Assembly: GCA_002316275.1 (NCBI GenBank)
Contig: DCDE01000006.1
Location: 1-31,493 of the forward strand
DNA from: Caldifarciminota bacterium UBA1063
Lineage (GTDB): Bacteria > Hydrothermota > Hydrothermia > UBA1063
Direction: 5' to 3'
Length of the DNA stretch: 31,493 bases
Positions 8,910 to 17,304 of this stretch are shown here, piece after piece. The notes under the pieces are model-generated. The model had not been told where the DNA came from. It saw nothing but the letters and a program-made list of their open reading frames with translations, and ran no database searches. Each line of letters starts with the position of its first letter. Within the stretch, counting starts at the first letter, position 1. A program made the translations under genes and the position numbers.

Positions 8910-9758
8910 ATGCTTACATTCCAAGATTTGATTCTAAAGCTTTCACGATACTATGCGGATATTAGATGTGTTATCGGGCAGCCGTATAACTCTGAGGTGG
9001 GCGCGGGTACTTTCAACCCGCTCACTTTTTTGCGTTCCCTTGGGAAAAAGCCTTGGAAGGTAGCTTACGTTGAGATTACAAGGAGACCTAAAGATAGCAG
9101 GTATGCTGAAAATCCTAACAGAGTCCAGCAGTACCACCAGTTTCAGGTGATTTTGAAGCCTCCACCGGAAAATCCTCAGGAGATTTATTTAAATTCTTTA
9201 AAATATGTAGGGATTGATATTGAGAAACATGACGTGAGGTTCGTTGAAGATGACTGGGAGTCTCCAACTCTTGGCGCTTGGGGACTTGGCTGGGAAGTGT
9301 GGCTTGATGGGCTTGAGATTACGCAGTTTACATACTTTCAACAGGTAGGTGGGATCGATCTTGAAGTGGTTCCTGTTGAGCTTACCTATGGACTGGAACG
9401 CATTGCTATGTACATTCAAAACGTAGATTCGATTTTTGACCTCCAGTGGGCACCTGGAGTTACCTGGGGTGACATTTACCGAAGGTTTGAATACGAATAC
9501 TCAGTCTACAATTATGAAAAGAGTGATGTAAAACTGCTTACCGAATTATTTCGTAGATTTGAAAAAGATGCAGAATCACTCTTAAAAGAGGGGATCCTTT
9601 ATCCAGGGTATGATTTCGTGATAAAAATGTCACATATTTTTAATCTCCTCGATGCAAGGGGTGCCATATCTGCTTCAGAACGGCAGGCTTACATATTAAA
9701 AGTTCAAAGGCTTGCAAGCCTGGCTGCAAGGATTTATTTGGAGGCTGAAGGTGACTGA
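8910..9758 (+). CDS. glyQ: Glycyl-tRNA synthetase alpha subunit
   Basis: At 282 residues it is the usual length for the bacterial alpha subunit. It begins 'MLTFQDLILKLSRYYAD', then shows 'EVGAGTFNPLTFLR' (the motif that recognises glycine and ATP), 'RRPKDSRYAENPNR' (class II motif 2) and 'ELTYGLERIAMYIQ' (motif 3 region). It makes the catalytic core of the alpha2beta2 enzyme that charges tRNA-Gly. The last bases overlap the start of glyS by 8 nt. Confidence 0.98.
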   Translation: MLTFQDLILKLSRYYADIRCVIGQPYNSEVGAGTFNPLTFLRSLGKKPWKVAYVEITRRPKDSRYAENPNRVQQYHQFQVILKPPPENPQEIYLNSLKYVGIDIEKHDVRFVEDDWESPTLGAWGLGWEVWLDGLEITQFTYFQQVGGIDLEVVPVELTYGLERIAMYIQNVDSIFDLQWAPGVTWGDIYRRFEYEYSVYNYEKSDVKLLTELFRRFEKDAESLLKEGILYPGYDFVIKMSHIFNLLDARGAISASERQAYILKVQRLASLAARIYLEAEGD

Positions 9759-11817
9759 TTTTTTGCTCGAACTGGGTGTAGAAGAACTTCCCCCTTTTGA
9801 AATCTACGATATTGCGCATCAAATGGAAATGATTTTTAAGGAGTTCCTTGAAGAGAATAGAATACCCTTTGAAAGAATAAACATCTATTTTACTCCCCGT
9901 AGAATTGCGGTGTTAATTACTAATTTAGCTGATACACAAGAGATATGGGAGTCTGAGATTGTGGGTCCCCCTGCTAAGATTGCCTTTGATGCAGATGGGA
10001 ATCCAACGAAGGCTCTTTCAGGGTTCCTGGAGAGTCGAGGTCTAAAGTTAGAAGATGTTTTCATTGAAGAGAATAGGAAGGGTGCGTATGTAAAGGCACG
10101 CATGAAAGGGGGTGGAAAGAGCTCAATTGAGCTTTTGAATGCGTTTCTGCCAGGTCTACTGTTAAAACTAAAGCTTACGAAGTCGATGAGGTGGAATAAT
10201 TCCGGTGCACGTTTTTTGAGGCCTATAAGGTGGGTACTCTGCCTTTTGGGGAAGGAAGTATTACCAGTGGAGATAGGAGGGCTCAAGGCGGGCAATACCA
10301 CTTATGGGCACCGCCTTAAGGGTAATGAGAAAATTTGCGTTCCAGAGCCCAGGTTGTATTTGAAGTTATTAGAAGAGCGTTATGTAGTTGCAGATCCTGT
10401 ATTGAGAAGAGAGACTATTAGGAATAAATTGCATGGAATCTGTGAAGAGCGGCAGTTGGTTTGGGAAGAAGATGATGAGCTTTTAAGTGAAGTAGTTAAT
10501 CTTGTAGAGTACCCAGGGGTTATTGCCGGTAGTTTCCCTGATAAATATCTCGAATTGCCCGACGCTGTTACTATCACGGCTATGAAGCAGCATCAGAGAT
10601 ATTTCGCACTTCGGCGGCTAAATGGAGAGCTTTCCCATTATTTTATTACAGCCATTGACAATACTGAGGATCTTGAAAGAGAGATAGGACCAAATCATGA
10701 AAAAGTCTTAAGGGCAAGGCTTGAAGATGCGGAATTCTACATGCATGAAGACCTGAAGGTGCCATTAGAGAGTAGAGTTGAGGAGCTCAAAAAGGTGGTT
10801 TTTAGAGAAGGCATCGGTTCCATGTTTGATAAAATAGAGCGCATGAAGTTGCTTTGTGAAGAGCTTAGAGCTACAAACTGTAATATACGGGCAGATTTGC
10901 TCTACAAAGCCCTTTATCTCTGTAAGGTGGATCTTACAACTTTGATGATTAAGGACGGTAAGGAGTTTACAAAATTAGAAGGCATTATTGGAATGGAATA
11001 TGCACTGAGACAGGGAAAAGACGAAGAATTAGCGCGAATAATTTATGACCATGTGCTCCCACGCTTTCCTGGTGATGAATTGCCACTCACTCAAGAGGGA
11101 GCTCTTATCAGCATTTCAGATAAAATTGATAATCTTTTTGCATTTCTAAAGTCTGGGGCACAACTTAGCACCTCTTCCGATCCTTTTGGGTTGAGGAGGA
11201 CACTTTATGCCATTTTCGAAATAGTGAAGGTTAAAAAAATTAGATTTGATTTTGTAAAACTCGCTAAAAAAGCTGCAGAACTCCTCGAAGTAGAGATTGA
11301 GGATTTCAACGAGTTCATGGAGTGGGCATGGAAAAGATTAGAAAACTATCTTGAGGAAAAGGAGGGCATTAGGTACGATATAGTTGATTCTGTGATTGGA
11401 GCGAGAACTAATGACCTCTGGGAAATCATCGAAAGGGCAAGGGTACTTCATCAATTTTATATTGAAAATCAAAAGGAATTTGAGGAGGTTGTGGTTGGAC
11501 AAAAACGGGCGCATAATATACTTCAGGGGGTCGAGCCTCAGGCTGTCTCCGAAGAACTTTTTGAAAAAGATGAGGAGAGAGAGTTACACCGTGTGTTGAA
11601 TATTACTGAACCTATGGTCCGAGAGGCGCTTGAGAGGGAAGAGTATCAAAAAGCCCTCAAGTATTTGAGAAGCTTAAAGCCCTACATTGATAGGTTTTTT
11701 GATATGGTTTTTGTAATGGTTGATGATCTGAAGCTAAGAGCCAATAGACTTGCCTTGCTTTACGAAGTAAGAGAATGTTTTAGACTTTATTGTGATTTCT
11801 CTAAAATAGTAGTTTAG
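9751..11817 (+). CDS. glyS: Glycyl-tRNA synthetase beta subunit
   Basis: The protein has 688 residues from GTG at 9751, which GGAGG precedes with a 6-nt spacer inside the glyQ end; a longer frame from 9712 would start within glyQ without support. The N-terminus 'TDFLLELGVEELPP' is the signature of GlyS. 'HRLKGNEKICV', 'VNLVEYPGVIAGSF', 'ITAMKQHQRYFALR' and the HD-like 'GIIGMEYALRQGKDEE' follow, with an all-helical C-terminal anticodon-binding domain. It binds and positions tRNA-Gly for GlyQ. It converges on a small gene that begins its stop codon 2 nt downstream. Confidence 0.98.
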   Translation: MTDFLLELGVEELPPFEIYDIAHQMEMIFKEFLEENRIPFERINIYFTPRRIAVLITNLADTQEIWESEIVGPPAKIAFDADGNPTKALSGFLESRGLKLEDVFIEENRKGAYVKARMKGGGKSSIELLNAFLPGLLLKLKLTKSMRWNNSGARFLRPIRWVLCLLGKEVLPVEIGGLKAGNTTYGHRLKGNEKICVPEPRLYLKLLEERYVVADPVLRRETIRNKLHGICEERQLVWEEDDELLSEVVNLVEYPGVIAGSFPDKYLELPDAVTITAMKQHQRYFALRRLNGELSHYFITAIDNTEDLEREIGPNHEKVLRARLEDAEFYMHEDLKVPLESRVEELKKVVFREGIGSMFDKIERMKLLCEELRATNCNIRADLLYKALYLCKVDLTTLMIKDGKEFTKLEGIIGMEYALRQGKDEELARIIYDHVLPRFPGDELPLTQEGALISISDKIDNLFAFLKSGAQLSTSSDPFGLRRTLYAIFEIVKVKKIRFDFVKLAKKAAELLEVEIEDFNEFMEWAWKRLENYLEEKEGIRYDIVDSVIGARTNDLWEIIERARVLHQFYIENQKEFEEVVVGQKRAHNILQGVEPQAVSEELFEKDEERELHRVLNITEPMVREALEREEYQKALKYLRSLKPYIDRFFDMVFVMVDDLKLRANRLALLYEVRECFRLYCDFSKIVV

Positions 11818-11818
11818 G

Positions 11819-11998
11819 CTACTCAATTACCTCACCGAGCTTCTTAAGAGTATTTATGAGTATTTCCTTTTCATCTCTCAATGCTGCTTTAAAGAGGCTG
11901 TCGTCGGCTTTTCTAATCTCCGCTCGAAGCTCCAGAACCCTTTCCTTTAATAGTTCTCTAAGGACTTGAATTTCATCATCGGTAAATTCTAATATCAT
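11819..11998 (-). CDS. Small helical protein, 59 residues, function unknown
   Basis: This gene is short but well supported: AAGGAGG lies 7 nt before the ATG at 11998, and the frame runs uninterrupted to TAG at 11819, 1 nt from the glyS stop. The protein starts 'MILEFTDDEIQVLRELL' and continues with a second charged helix ('DEKEILINTLKKL'), an amphipathic helical hairpin likely to dimerise. Similar two-helix proteins of about 60 residues with no known role are common in diverse bacteria. It lies 66 nt downstream of the MFS gene on the same strand and may be co-transcribed with it. Confidence 0.72.
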   Translation of the reverse strand: MILEFTDDEIQVLRELLKERVLELRAEIRKADDSLFKAALRDEKEILINTLKKLGEVIE

Positions 11999-12064
11999 AA
12001 TCCTACCTCCTTCTCAATTTTAAGGTATTTCCATTGAAGTTTAAAATTCAAAATGAATTTGTTC

Positions 12065-13435
12065 TTATCCTCGGGGGTTTCTAATTTTAAATGATATTTG
12101 AAAGAGCAGGTTATCAATAGGCCCAAGGAGCATTTGCCTTACTTTTTTTAATTCAAGCATTTCAACCTTTTTTACTTCCTTTACGTGGGGAAGGATAATT
12201 ATTGCAGAGAGGAAACGAAAGATGGCGGATATGATGAACACCTGAATTATGTTGCCTGCGCTAATGTTTCTCAGGATATTGTAAGAAGCAAGAAACCCTC
12301 CAATGGTTGCGCCTATAAATGTCATAACTGCATTGAGAATATTGTAATAGGTAACACATATGGGGAGTTTCTGTCGCGTTACGGCATCGTAGACAAAGTT
12401 CGATGAAGAAAGGTTATATCCAGCCCACAAAAAGCCGGAATATAATTCAATTAAGAGCAAGATGAAGAAAACAAAATTACTCTTAACGAACGTTGTAAGT
12501 GCCCACATAGCGGGTACGAGTGGAATGAGGGAACTTGTGGTTTTTACTATTTTTAGATTTCCATATCTATCACCAAGCTTTCCCCAGAGCGGCATGGAGA
12601 GGAGACTTGCAATGGAGGATGCAAAGTTGACGAGGGTAAATTGTAGATAGGACAATTTAAGGTATTTAAGCATGTAAACTGCGAAGAACGGGCTTGCAAT
12701 GGAGACGGAGAACGTAAAGAGGTTAACAAAAGCTGTGAACCTTCCAAAATTGCTTTGTGGCATTATTCTAATAAACTCCCACAATGTAAAATAATATGAC
12801 TTGTGGGACTTGAAGGGGGGCTCATGCTGTTGCTTTAGTAGAAAAGCAGAAATAAATCGTGATATCATAGCTATAGAAAAAATTAGTAGGAATCCTGAAT
12901 ATGCGTTGATCTTCTTGAAGACATCAAGTAAGTACCCTGCAACAACCATTGAGGAGAGACTAGCAAAACCCACGATGCGGTTCCTCTTACCGAAGTAACT
13001 TCCCCGAGTTTTTTCGTCTACAAGATCTTTCATCCATGAGCTCCACGCAGGTGCAAAAATGCTGCCGGCTGCCACAAGGATAGTGTAGAATCCTATCAGA
13101 GCAATTGGAATCATAGGTCCTCTTTTATTTAAAACGAAGTAGAAAAATTCAAGGGAAATTATGGGTAGCCAAAAAATTGCCTGTAGTAGTGCTCCCCAAA
13201 AGGAAAGTTTTTTTCTTGATACTTTTCCACCGAGAATTCTCAAGCTAAAGAGCTGGATTATTGCAGATGCAATCTGCGGTATTGATGTGAGAAATCCAAT
13301 GATTTTATTGCTTGCGCCAAGAAGTAATGCATAGGGCGTGATGTATCGTAACCCCATACCTTCCATAATGGAGTACGCAACGCCCTCTTTTATACTTGTT
13401 TTGAGTGCCTTCTGGACTTTGTCTTGTTCTTTCAC
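12065..13435 (-). CDS. Major facilitator superfamily transporter
   Basis: A 456-residue membrane protein with about 12 hydrophobic segments, starting at GTG. The first half contains 'GLRYITPYALLLGASNKIIGFLTSIPQIASAI', and a loop after TM4 has 'PAWSSWMKDLVDEKTRGSYFGKRNRIVG', a motif typical of a widespread uncharacterised MFS group. The second half includes 'MPLWGKLGDRYG', the conserved G-x-x-x-D-R/K MFS motif. The substrate is unknown. A TATATT box ends 6 nt before the GTG and there is no Shine-Dalgarno sequence. It diverges from rlmB across about 70 bp. Confidence 0.88.
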   Translation of the reverse strand: MKEQDKVQKALKTSIKEGVAYSIMEGMGLRYITPYALLLGASNKIIGFLTSIPQIASAIIQLFSLRILGGKVSRKKLSFWGALLQAIFWLPIISLEFFYFVLNKRGPMIPIALIGFYTILVAAGSIFAPAWSSWMKDLVDEKTRGSYFGKRNRIVGFASLSSMVVAGYLLDVFKKINAYSGFLLIFSIAMISRFISAFLLKQQHEPPFKSHKSYYFTLWEFIRIMPQSNFGRFTAFVNLFTFSVSIASPFFAVYMLKYLKLSYLQFTLVNFASSIASLLSMPLWGKLGDRYGNLKIVKTTSSLIPLVPAMWALTTFVKSNFVFFILLLIELYSGFLWAGYNLSSSNFVYDAVTRQKLPICVTYYNILNAVMTFIGATIGGFLASYNILRNISAGNIIQVFIISAIFRFLSAIIILPHVKEVKKVEMLELKKVRQMLLGPIDNLLFQISFKIRNPRG

Positions 13436-13441
13436 TGTGAT

Positions 13442-13447
13442 AATATA
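13442..13447 (-). promoter_or_regulatory. -10-like element of the MFS gene
   Basis: On the minus strand TATATT is followed by ATCACA and then the GTG start, a 6-nt spacing. No clear -35 is evident. It fits the start-codon-hugging pattern seen at dnaX, glyQ and rlmB. Confidence 0.35.
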
Positions 13448-13492
13448 ATTTTAAGGTGATCCCTTTGTATTTCTAATACGCAGAGGAAGCAA

Positions 13493-13498
13493 TATACT
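13493..13498 (+). promoter_or_regulatory. -10-like element of the rlmB operon
   Basis: TATACT is followed by 6 nt and the ATG at 13505. No Shine-Dalgarno sequence is suitably placed, although GAGGAAG occurs further upstream at 13483-13489, 15 nt from the ATG. A leaderless start is the simplest reading. Confidence 0.35.
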
Positions 13499-13504
13499 TA
13501 CCCA

Positions 13505-14248
13505 ATGTATGTTTATGGGAAGAACCAGGTTGTCGAACTTTTGAAGAGCACACCTCAAAGGGTAGAGAAAGTATTTATCTCGAGGAAGACCCATCTCCCT
13601 CTCGAGCTTCTTAGGCTACTCGAGACACTCAACACCCCTGTAATACATGTGGATAATGAGAAGATCGAAAGAATGGTGGGCAACGACAGGCATCAGGGTG
13701 TAGTTGCTGTGGTAAGGGAAATGGAATTCAGTTCACTTGCAGAAGTAGTTGACAAGACTGTTACGAAAAGAGGGATTCTCCTTGTATGTGATCATATAAA
13801 AGACCCTCAAAATCTGGGCAATATAATAAGGAGCTGTGATGCACTCGGCGCCACGGGAGTGGTTATTCCTGCAATGAAAGCAGCGGGTTTTACCGAGGCG
13901 GTTATTAAAGCTTCCGCAGGTGCAGTTTTTAATATTCACATATGTGTTGTTGAAAATTTAGCGAGTTTTTTGAGGGAAATCAAGAAGCGTGATATCTGGG
14001 TTTATGTCCTTGAAAGGGGTGGAAAATGCCTCTATGACGCAGTTTATAACTTTCCTATGGCTCTAGTTGTCGGATCTGAGGATGAAGGTGTAGGGGAAGG
14101 AATTAAAAAGACCTCCGATGAGATAGTTTCAATACCAATGGTAGGCAAGATCAATTCGTTAAATGCGGCATCCAGTGCAGCAATTGCTCTTTCATGGATT
14201 CTTTACATTAAGGGGGCGGATAATGGAGAAAAAGTTTTTCATAGTTGA
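13505..14248 (+). CDS. rlmB: RNA 2'-O-ribose methyltransferase, TrmH/RlmB family (SPOUT)
   Basis: The protein has 247 residues, the RlmB length. The N-terminal substrate-binding domain opens 'MYVYGKNQVVELLKS' and includes 'DRHQGVVAVV'. The C-terminal SPOUT domain carries motif 1 'DHIKDPQNLGNIIRSCDALGA', motif 2 'VVGSEDEGVGEGI' and motif 3 'IPMVGKINSLNAASSAAIAL', forming the trefoil-knot SAM site. RlmB methylates G2251 of 23S rRNA; the exact target here is inferred. The last 26 nt overlap the next gene. Confidence 0.92.
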   Translation: MYVYGKNQVVELLKSTPQRVEKVFISRKTHLPLELLRLLETLNTPVIHVDNEKIERMVGNDRHQGVVAVVREMEFSSLAEVVDKTVTKRGILLVCDHIKDPQNLGNIIRSCDALGATGVVIPAMKAAGFTEAVIKASAGAVFNIHICVVENLASFLREIKKRDIWVYVLERGGKCLYDAVYNFPMALVVGSEDEGVGEGIKKTSDEIVSIPMVGKINSLNAASSAAIALSWILYIKGADNGEKVFHS

Positions 14249-15200
14249 CCTTCAAAATCAGATAGGGAAGGAGCTTGAGGACCTTTTTCAGATCAAAGAT
14301 ATGCAGATTAGGTCTAGTAAAGACGGACAGTCATATCTTGAAATTTTGCTTGCAGACATAACGGGATCTCAGACTGCGCGAGCTTTCGAAAATGTGGATG
14401 AGATAAAAGTTAAAATTGAGAGGGGAAGGGTGCATAGAATCAAATTACAGGTGTATCAATTTTCCGATCAGTTAGGTATCAAAGTACTGGATGTTTATAA
14501 AGTTGGGGAGTACAATTTAAGGGACTTCGTACCTTCGAGTAGTGTCGATTCAGAAAGGCTCGAAGGAGAATTAAGGTCAATAATAAAAAAAGTTGAGAAC
14601 CCGGATTTGAAACTTCTGCTGAAGAGGATTTTTATCGATGATAATGAACTTCGCAAAAAGTTTCTTCTTGCACCAGCTGCTAAGATGAATCATCATGACT
14701 ACTCAGGAGGGCTTGCGGAACATACCCTTCAGATCGCAAGAGTTTCAGAGATGATTTCTAAAATGTACGTTATTATAGACCGTGATCTTTTAGTTGCAGG
14801 TGCCCTTCTTCATGACATCGGAAAGGTTTTTGAGCTGGAATACACTCCAGATATTGAATATACTGATGAGGGAAAACTGCTCGGTCATCTGATTATCGGG
14901 TACGAGCTGGTCAGCAAGAAAATCCATGAACTGGAGTTTATGGGGAAGTTTCCCGAGGAGCTTCGGATGAAGATTCTCCATATGGTTCTTTCTCATCACG
15001 GTGAGCAGCAGTATGGTTCCCCAGTAAAGCCGATGTTCCTTGAGGCACAAATTCTGCATTTTCTTGATAATCTTGATGCAAAGGCTTATATGTTCAAAAA
15101 GGCTTACGACTTGAGAAGCCAAAATAACGCTCGGTGGTCAGAGTATTCAAAACCTCTTGGGAGGTCCATTTATCTTGGTGAGCCCGAGGATACAGAATAA
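14223..15200 (+). CDS. YhaM-like 3'-5' exoribonuclease (OB fold plus HD domain)
   Basis: The protein has 325 residues from the ATG at 14223; a longer frame upstream would run through rlmB. Residues 1-100 look like an OB-fold nucleic-acid-binding domain ('SYLEILLADITGSQTARAF'). The HD phosphohydrolase domain follows, with H167 in 'GGLAEHTLQ', the H197-D198 pair in 'LLHDIGK', H222 in 'LGHL', H258-H259 in 'LSHHGEQ' and 'LDNLDAK'. This order matches YhaM/CBF1, which degrades RNA and ssDNA. The start overlaps rlmB, and the stop overlaps the HEPN gene start. Confidence 0.9.
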   Translation: MEKKFFIVDLQNQIGKELEDLFQIKDMQIRSSKDGQSYLEILLADITGSQTARAFENVDEIKVKIERGRVHRIKLQVYQFSDQLGIKVLDVYKVGEYNLRDFVPSSSVDSERLEGELRSIIKKVENPDLKLLLKRIFIDDNELRKKFLLAPAAKMNHHDYSGGLAEHTLQIARVSEMISKMYVIIDRDLLVAGALLHDIGKVFELEYTPDIEYTDEGKLLGHLIIGYELVSKKIHELEFMGKFPEELRMKILHMVLSHHGEQQYGSPVKPMFLEAQILHFLDNLDAKAYMFKKAYDLRSQNNARWSEYSKPLGRSIYLGEPEDTE

Positions 15201-15574
15201 TGAAAGAAGTATGGTTGGAGAGCGCTACTGAAGATCTGATAAAAGCAAAAAAGAAGTTTGAGATAGGAGATTATAAAGGAGCCTGTATATATGCAAGAAT
15301 TTCTGCGTCAAAGTCTGTCTTTTCGAAGCTTTCAGATCTTGCCGGATTTTCATATAAAGACGATCTTAAAAGTCTCTATGAGGATTTGAAGTCCGTATCA
15401 ATTGATGATGAGGAAATTCATGAAGCAGTGGCATTTCTGTCGCGGTTTATTTTGTACGATGATATTATGACTCCTTACGTGGTTGAAAAATGGGAAGGGC
15501 TTCCCACTCATGAAGACGGCGAGAAGGCTCTGCTTTTTGCTGAGAAGCTTCTTCAGAAATTTAAGACTCGTTAG
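15200..15574 (+). CDS. HEPN domain protein
   Basis: The 124-residue all-helical protein begins 'MKEVWLESATEDLIKAKKKFEIGDYKGACIYARISASKSV', the typical first two helices of HEPN proteins. The catalytic R-x4-6-H motif of HEPN RNases is not visible, so it may be a non-catalytic binding domain. The ATG overlaps the yhaM stop (TAATG), and its 3' end overlaps the convergent gene below by 14 nt. There is no adjacent MNT nucleotidyltransferase, so a toxin-antitoxin role is not supported. Co-expression with an exonuclease suggests a role in nucleic-acid metabolism. Confidence 0.75.
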   Translation: MKEVWLESATEDLIKAKKKFEIGDYKGACIYARISASKSVFSKLSDLAGFSYKDDLKSLYEDLKSVSIDDEEIHEAVAFLSRFILYDDIMTPYVVEKWEGLPTHEDGEKALLFAEKLLQKFKTR

Positions 15575-16076
15575 ATACCATTTCAGTCCATTTTTGTGCA
15601 AGAAGATCGCGTCTTGGCTTGTACACAGTTTCGAAGAAATACCTCTGAGACATTAATACCCCTTTGTCGTATTGCTTGCAAATTTCGAGAGCCTCCTCAA
15701 AAGCTTTTTGGAATTTGCCACTGAAGCGGGATTCAATCTGTCTTCTAAATGCCTCAGGTGTTTGAATTTCGTTGCCGATGATGAAAAAGGGTCTTCCATC
15801 CATTTCCACAGAGTAAGCCTGCTCATCGCCTAAGGAGAAAATCCTAAACTTCTCCTGGAGCTCTTTAATTTTTCCCCGTGGTATGCCTTTTATAGCTTCA
15901 AAGTTAGGTTTTACAGGGAACTCTTCACCCTTCTCTGTTTTAAAACCTCTCTTCGCCGCTGCATAAAATATTGCTCTATTGAGCCCGAATGACTTGGCTG
16001 AGTCTATGGGCAAACCCAGGAGGTGTGCTCTGGCCGCTTGCAGTGTTGCCATTACCTGAAATCTTCCCACTTTCAT
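15561..16076 (-). CDS. Unknown protein coupled to a DNA-ligase-like gene
   Basis: The protein has 171 residues from the ATG at 16076, which shares ATGA with the stop of the upstream ligase-like gene and has GGAGG 8 nt upstream; an in-frame start at 16091 is less likely. I do not recognise a family. It looks soluble and mixed alpha/beta, with Lys/Arg-rich helices. 'AARAHLLGLPIDSAKSFGLNRAIFYAAAKRGF' near the N-terminus looks helical, followed by 'GIPRGKIKELQEKFRIFSLGDEQAYSVEMDGRPFFIIG' and a basic C-terminus. Strict coupling to an adenylation domain that lacks its OB domain suggests it is the DNA-binding or regulatory partner, which is inference. Confidence 0.8.
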   Translation of the reverse strand: MKVGRFQVMATLQAARAHLLGLPIDSAKSFGLNRAIFYAAAKRGFKTEKGEEFPVKPNFEAIKGIPRGKIKELQEKFRIFSLGDEQAYSVEMDGRPFFIIGNEIQTPEAFRRQIESRFSGKFQKAFEEALEICKQYDKGVLMSQRYFFETVYKPRRDLLAQKWTEMVSNES

Positions 16077-16645
16077 TTGGCTTTCCTCCAAAATATTGTT
16101 GCTATTGGGCCACCCTTCCCAATTTCGTAAAGCGAGAAGAACTCTTTGAGAACAATTCCTTCAAACCCATCTCTTTTGGCGTTAATAACCATCGTTTTAA
16201 CATCATAGTGTAATTTTTCGTATGGCATAAGCTGAAAGGGGTCTTTTAGATTCAAATCTTGAAGAAGTAACTTTCTCTCTTTTAAGGGGACTGTGAAAAC
16301 TTCCCTTCCCTTATAGTAAATCACATCAAAGACATAAATGATAGCCTTTACATCCGGAGTTTTCTTAAAAAGCGATGGGATGAACCTCCTCCCTTTTTCT
16401 GAGGTAATCTCAGTATCGAGAAGAGTATTATCGGGTATAGATTCAAGGTATTTTGAGAGGTACGATAACTTCTCTGTCCAGTTAGGTTGTTTTTCCAGCC
16501 TCCTACCCCAGAATTCAATTCCCTTGTCTGATTTAATTATTTGCATTCTCCACCCATCGACCTTTTGCTCGATGATCCATACACCCTCAAGATCCTCTCC
16601 CATATAAGGTATAGGCTGCATGAGCCAGGCCGGAGCGAGCTTCAT
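16073..16645 (-). CDS. Minimal ATP-dependent DNA ligase-like adenylation domain (no OB domain)
   Basis: This 190-residue protein keeps every core nucleotidyltransferase motif of ATP-dependent ligases. Motif I is E26-x-K28-V-D-G-W-R33, with K28 the predicted AMP-accepting lysine. 'FWGRRLEKQPNWT' fits motif Ia, 'LLDTEI' (75-80) motif III, 'YVFDVIYYKGREV' (104-116) motif IIIa, 'EGIVLKE' (162-168) motif IV and 'WRKAK' (186-190) motif V. The chain ends exactly at motif V, so the OB-fold domain and motif VI needed for self-adenylation are missing. It could be a real stand-alone adenylyltransferase working with the next gene, or an RNA/DNA-ligase derivative. It lies 2 nt after the peroxiredoxin gene. 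Confidence 0.88.
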   Translation of the reverse strand: MKLAPAWLMQPIPYMGEDLEGVWIIEQKVDGWRMQIIKSDKGIEFWGRRLEKQPNWTEKLSYLSKYLESIPDNTLLDTEITSEKGRRFIPSLFKKTPDVKAIIYVFDVIYYKGREVFTVPLKERKLLLQDLNLKDPFQLMPYEKLHYDVKTMVINAKRDGFEGIVLKEFFSLYEIGKGGPIATIFWRKAK

Positions 16646-16647
16646 CT

Positions 16648-17094
16648 TTATCTCTTAAGAAATTCTAAAATTTCATTGAGGTCAGGAAGCTCTCGGATTT
16701 CATATACTTTTTTGAAGATAATCTCTCCATTTTCGTCAACGATTATGTTTGCTCTCTCAGAGAATCCATCCTGTTCTCTGAAAATTCCGAGCATTTTTGC
16801 GATCCCCCCATGGGGCCAGAAGTCTGAGAGAATCCTCAGTTTTTTAATCCCAAGCTCCTTAGCCCAGGCATGTTTTGCAGGGACAGGGTCTACACTGATT
16901 CCAACGGGATAGACACCGAGATTCGCAATCTCGTCGTAGCGTTCCTCCAGTTCCTTCATCTGTTTGCTACAGAGTTTTGTAAAGGCCAAAGGATGGAAAG
17001 ATAGCAGGATTTTTTTGTTACCGAGTAAATCCTCGGTGTTGAATAGTTCCCCATGCTGGTCTTTCAGTTTGAAATGCTCAATTTTGTCTCTCAT
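16648..17094 (-). CDS. Peroxiredoxin, AhpC/TSA type (apparently 1-Cys)
   Basis: The 148-residue thioredoxin-fold protein has a P35-L-A-F-T39-K-L-C42 active site matching PxxxT/SxxC, so C42 is the peroxidatic cysteine. The conserved arginine is in 'SERANIIVDENGEI'. I see no second cysteine, so it should be a 1-Cys peroxiredoxin reduced by an external thiol. The start has a purine-rich ribosome binding site (AAGGGGG, about 6 nt upstream) and a TATAAA box just before it. It heads the short operon containing the ligase-like gene and the unknown protein. Confidence 0.92.
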   Translation of the reverse strand: MRDKIEHFKLKDQHGELFNTEDLLGNKKILLSFHPLAFTKLCSKQMKELEERYDEIANLGVYPVGISVDPVPAKHAWAKELGIKKLRILSDFWPHGGIAKMLGIFREQDGFSERANIIVDENGEIIFKKVYEIRELPDLNEILEFLKR

Positions 17095-17304
17095 TGTTTC
17101 CCCCTTTTATAAAATTGTATCATATCAGGTAGAGATTGTAAAGAGGATATGTTACTCAACTCTTGCACTAACTTCTTTATTCGGTGGAGCACACGGCAGA
17201 CTCTTGACAAAATAACATTTTTGTGGTAAAACATCAACAACATTAAATGTAGAAGACATAGTGGGTTGAAGTGACATTGCCCGTTGGTGGGATCCCTGGG
17301 TCTT

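Noticed and set aside
9885..10301. 138-codon minus-strand frame in glyS
   Set aside because: It is antisense to conserved GlyS sequence and has no start signals.
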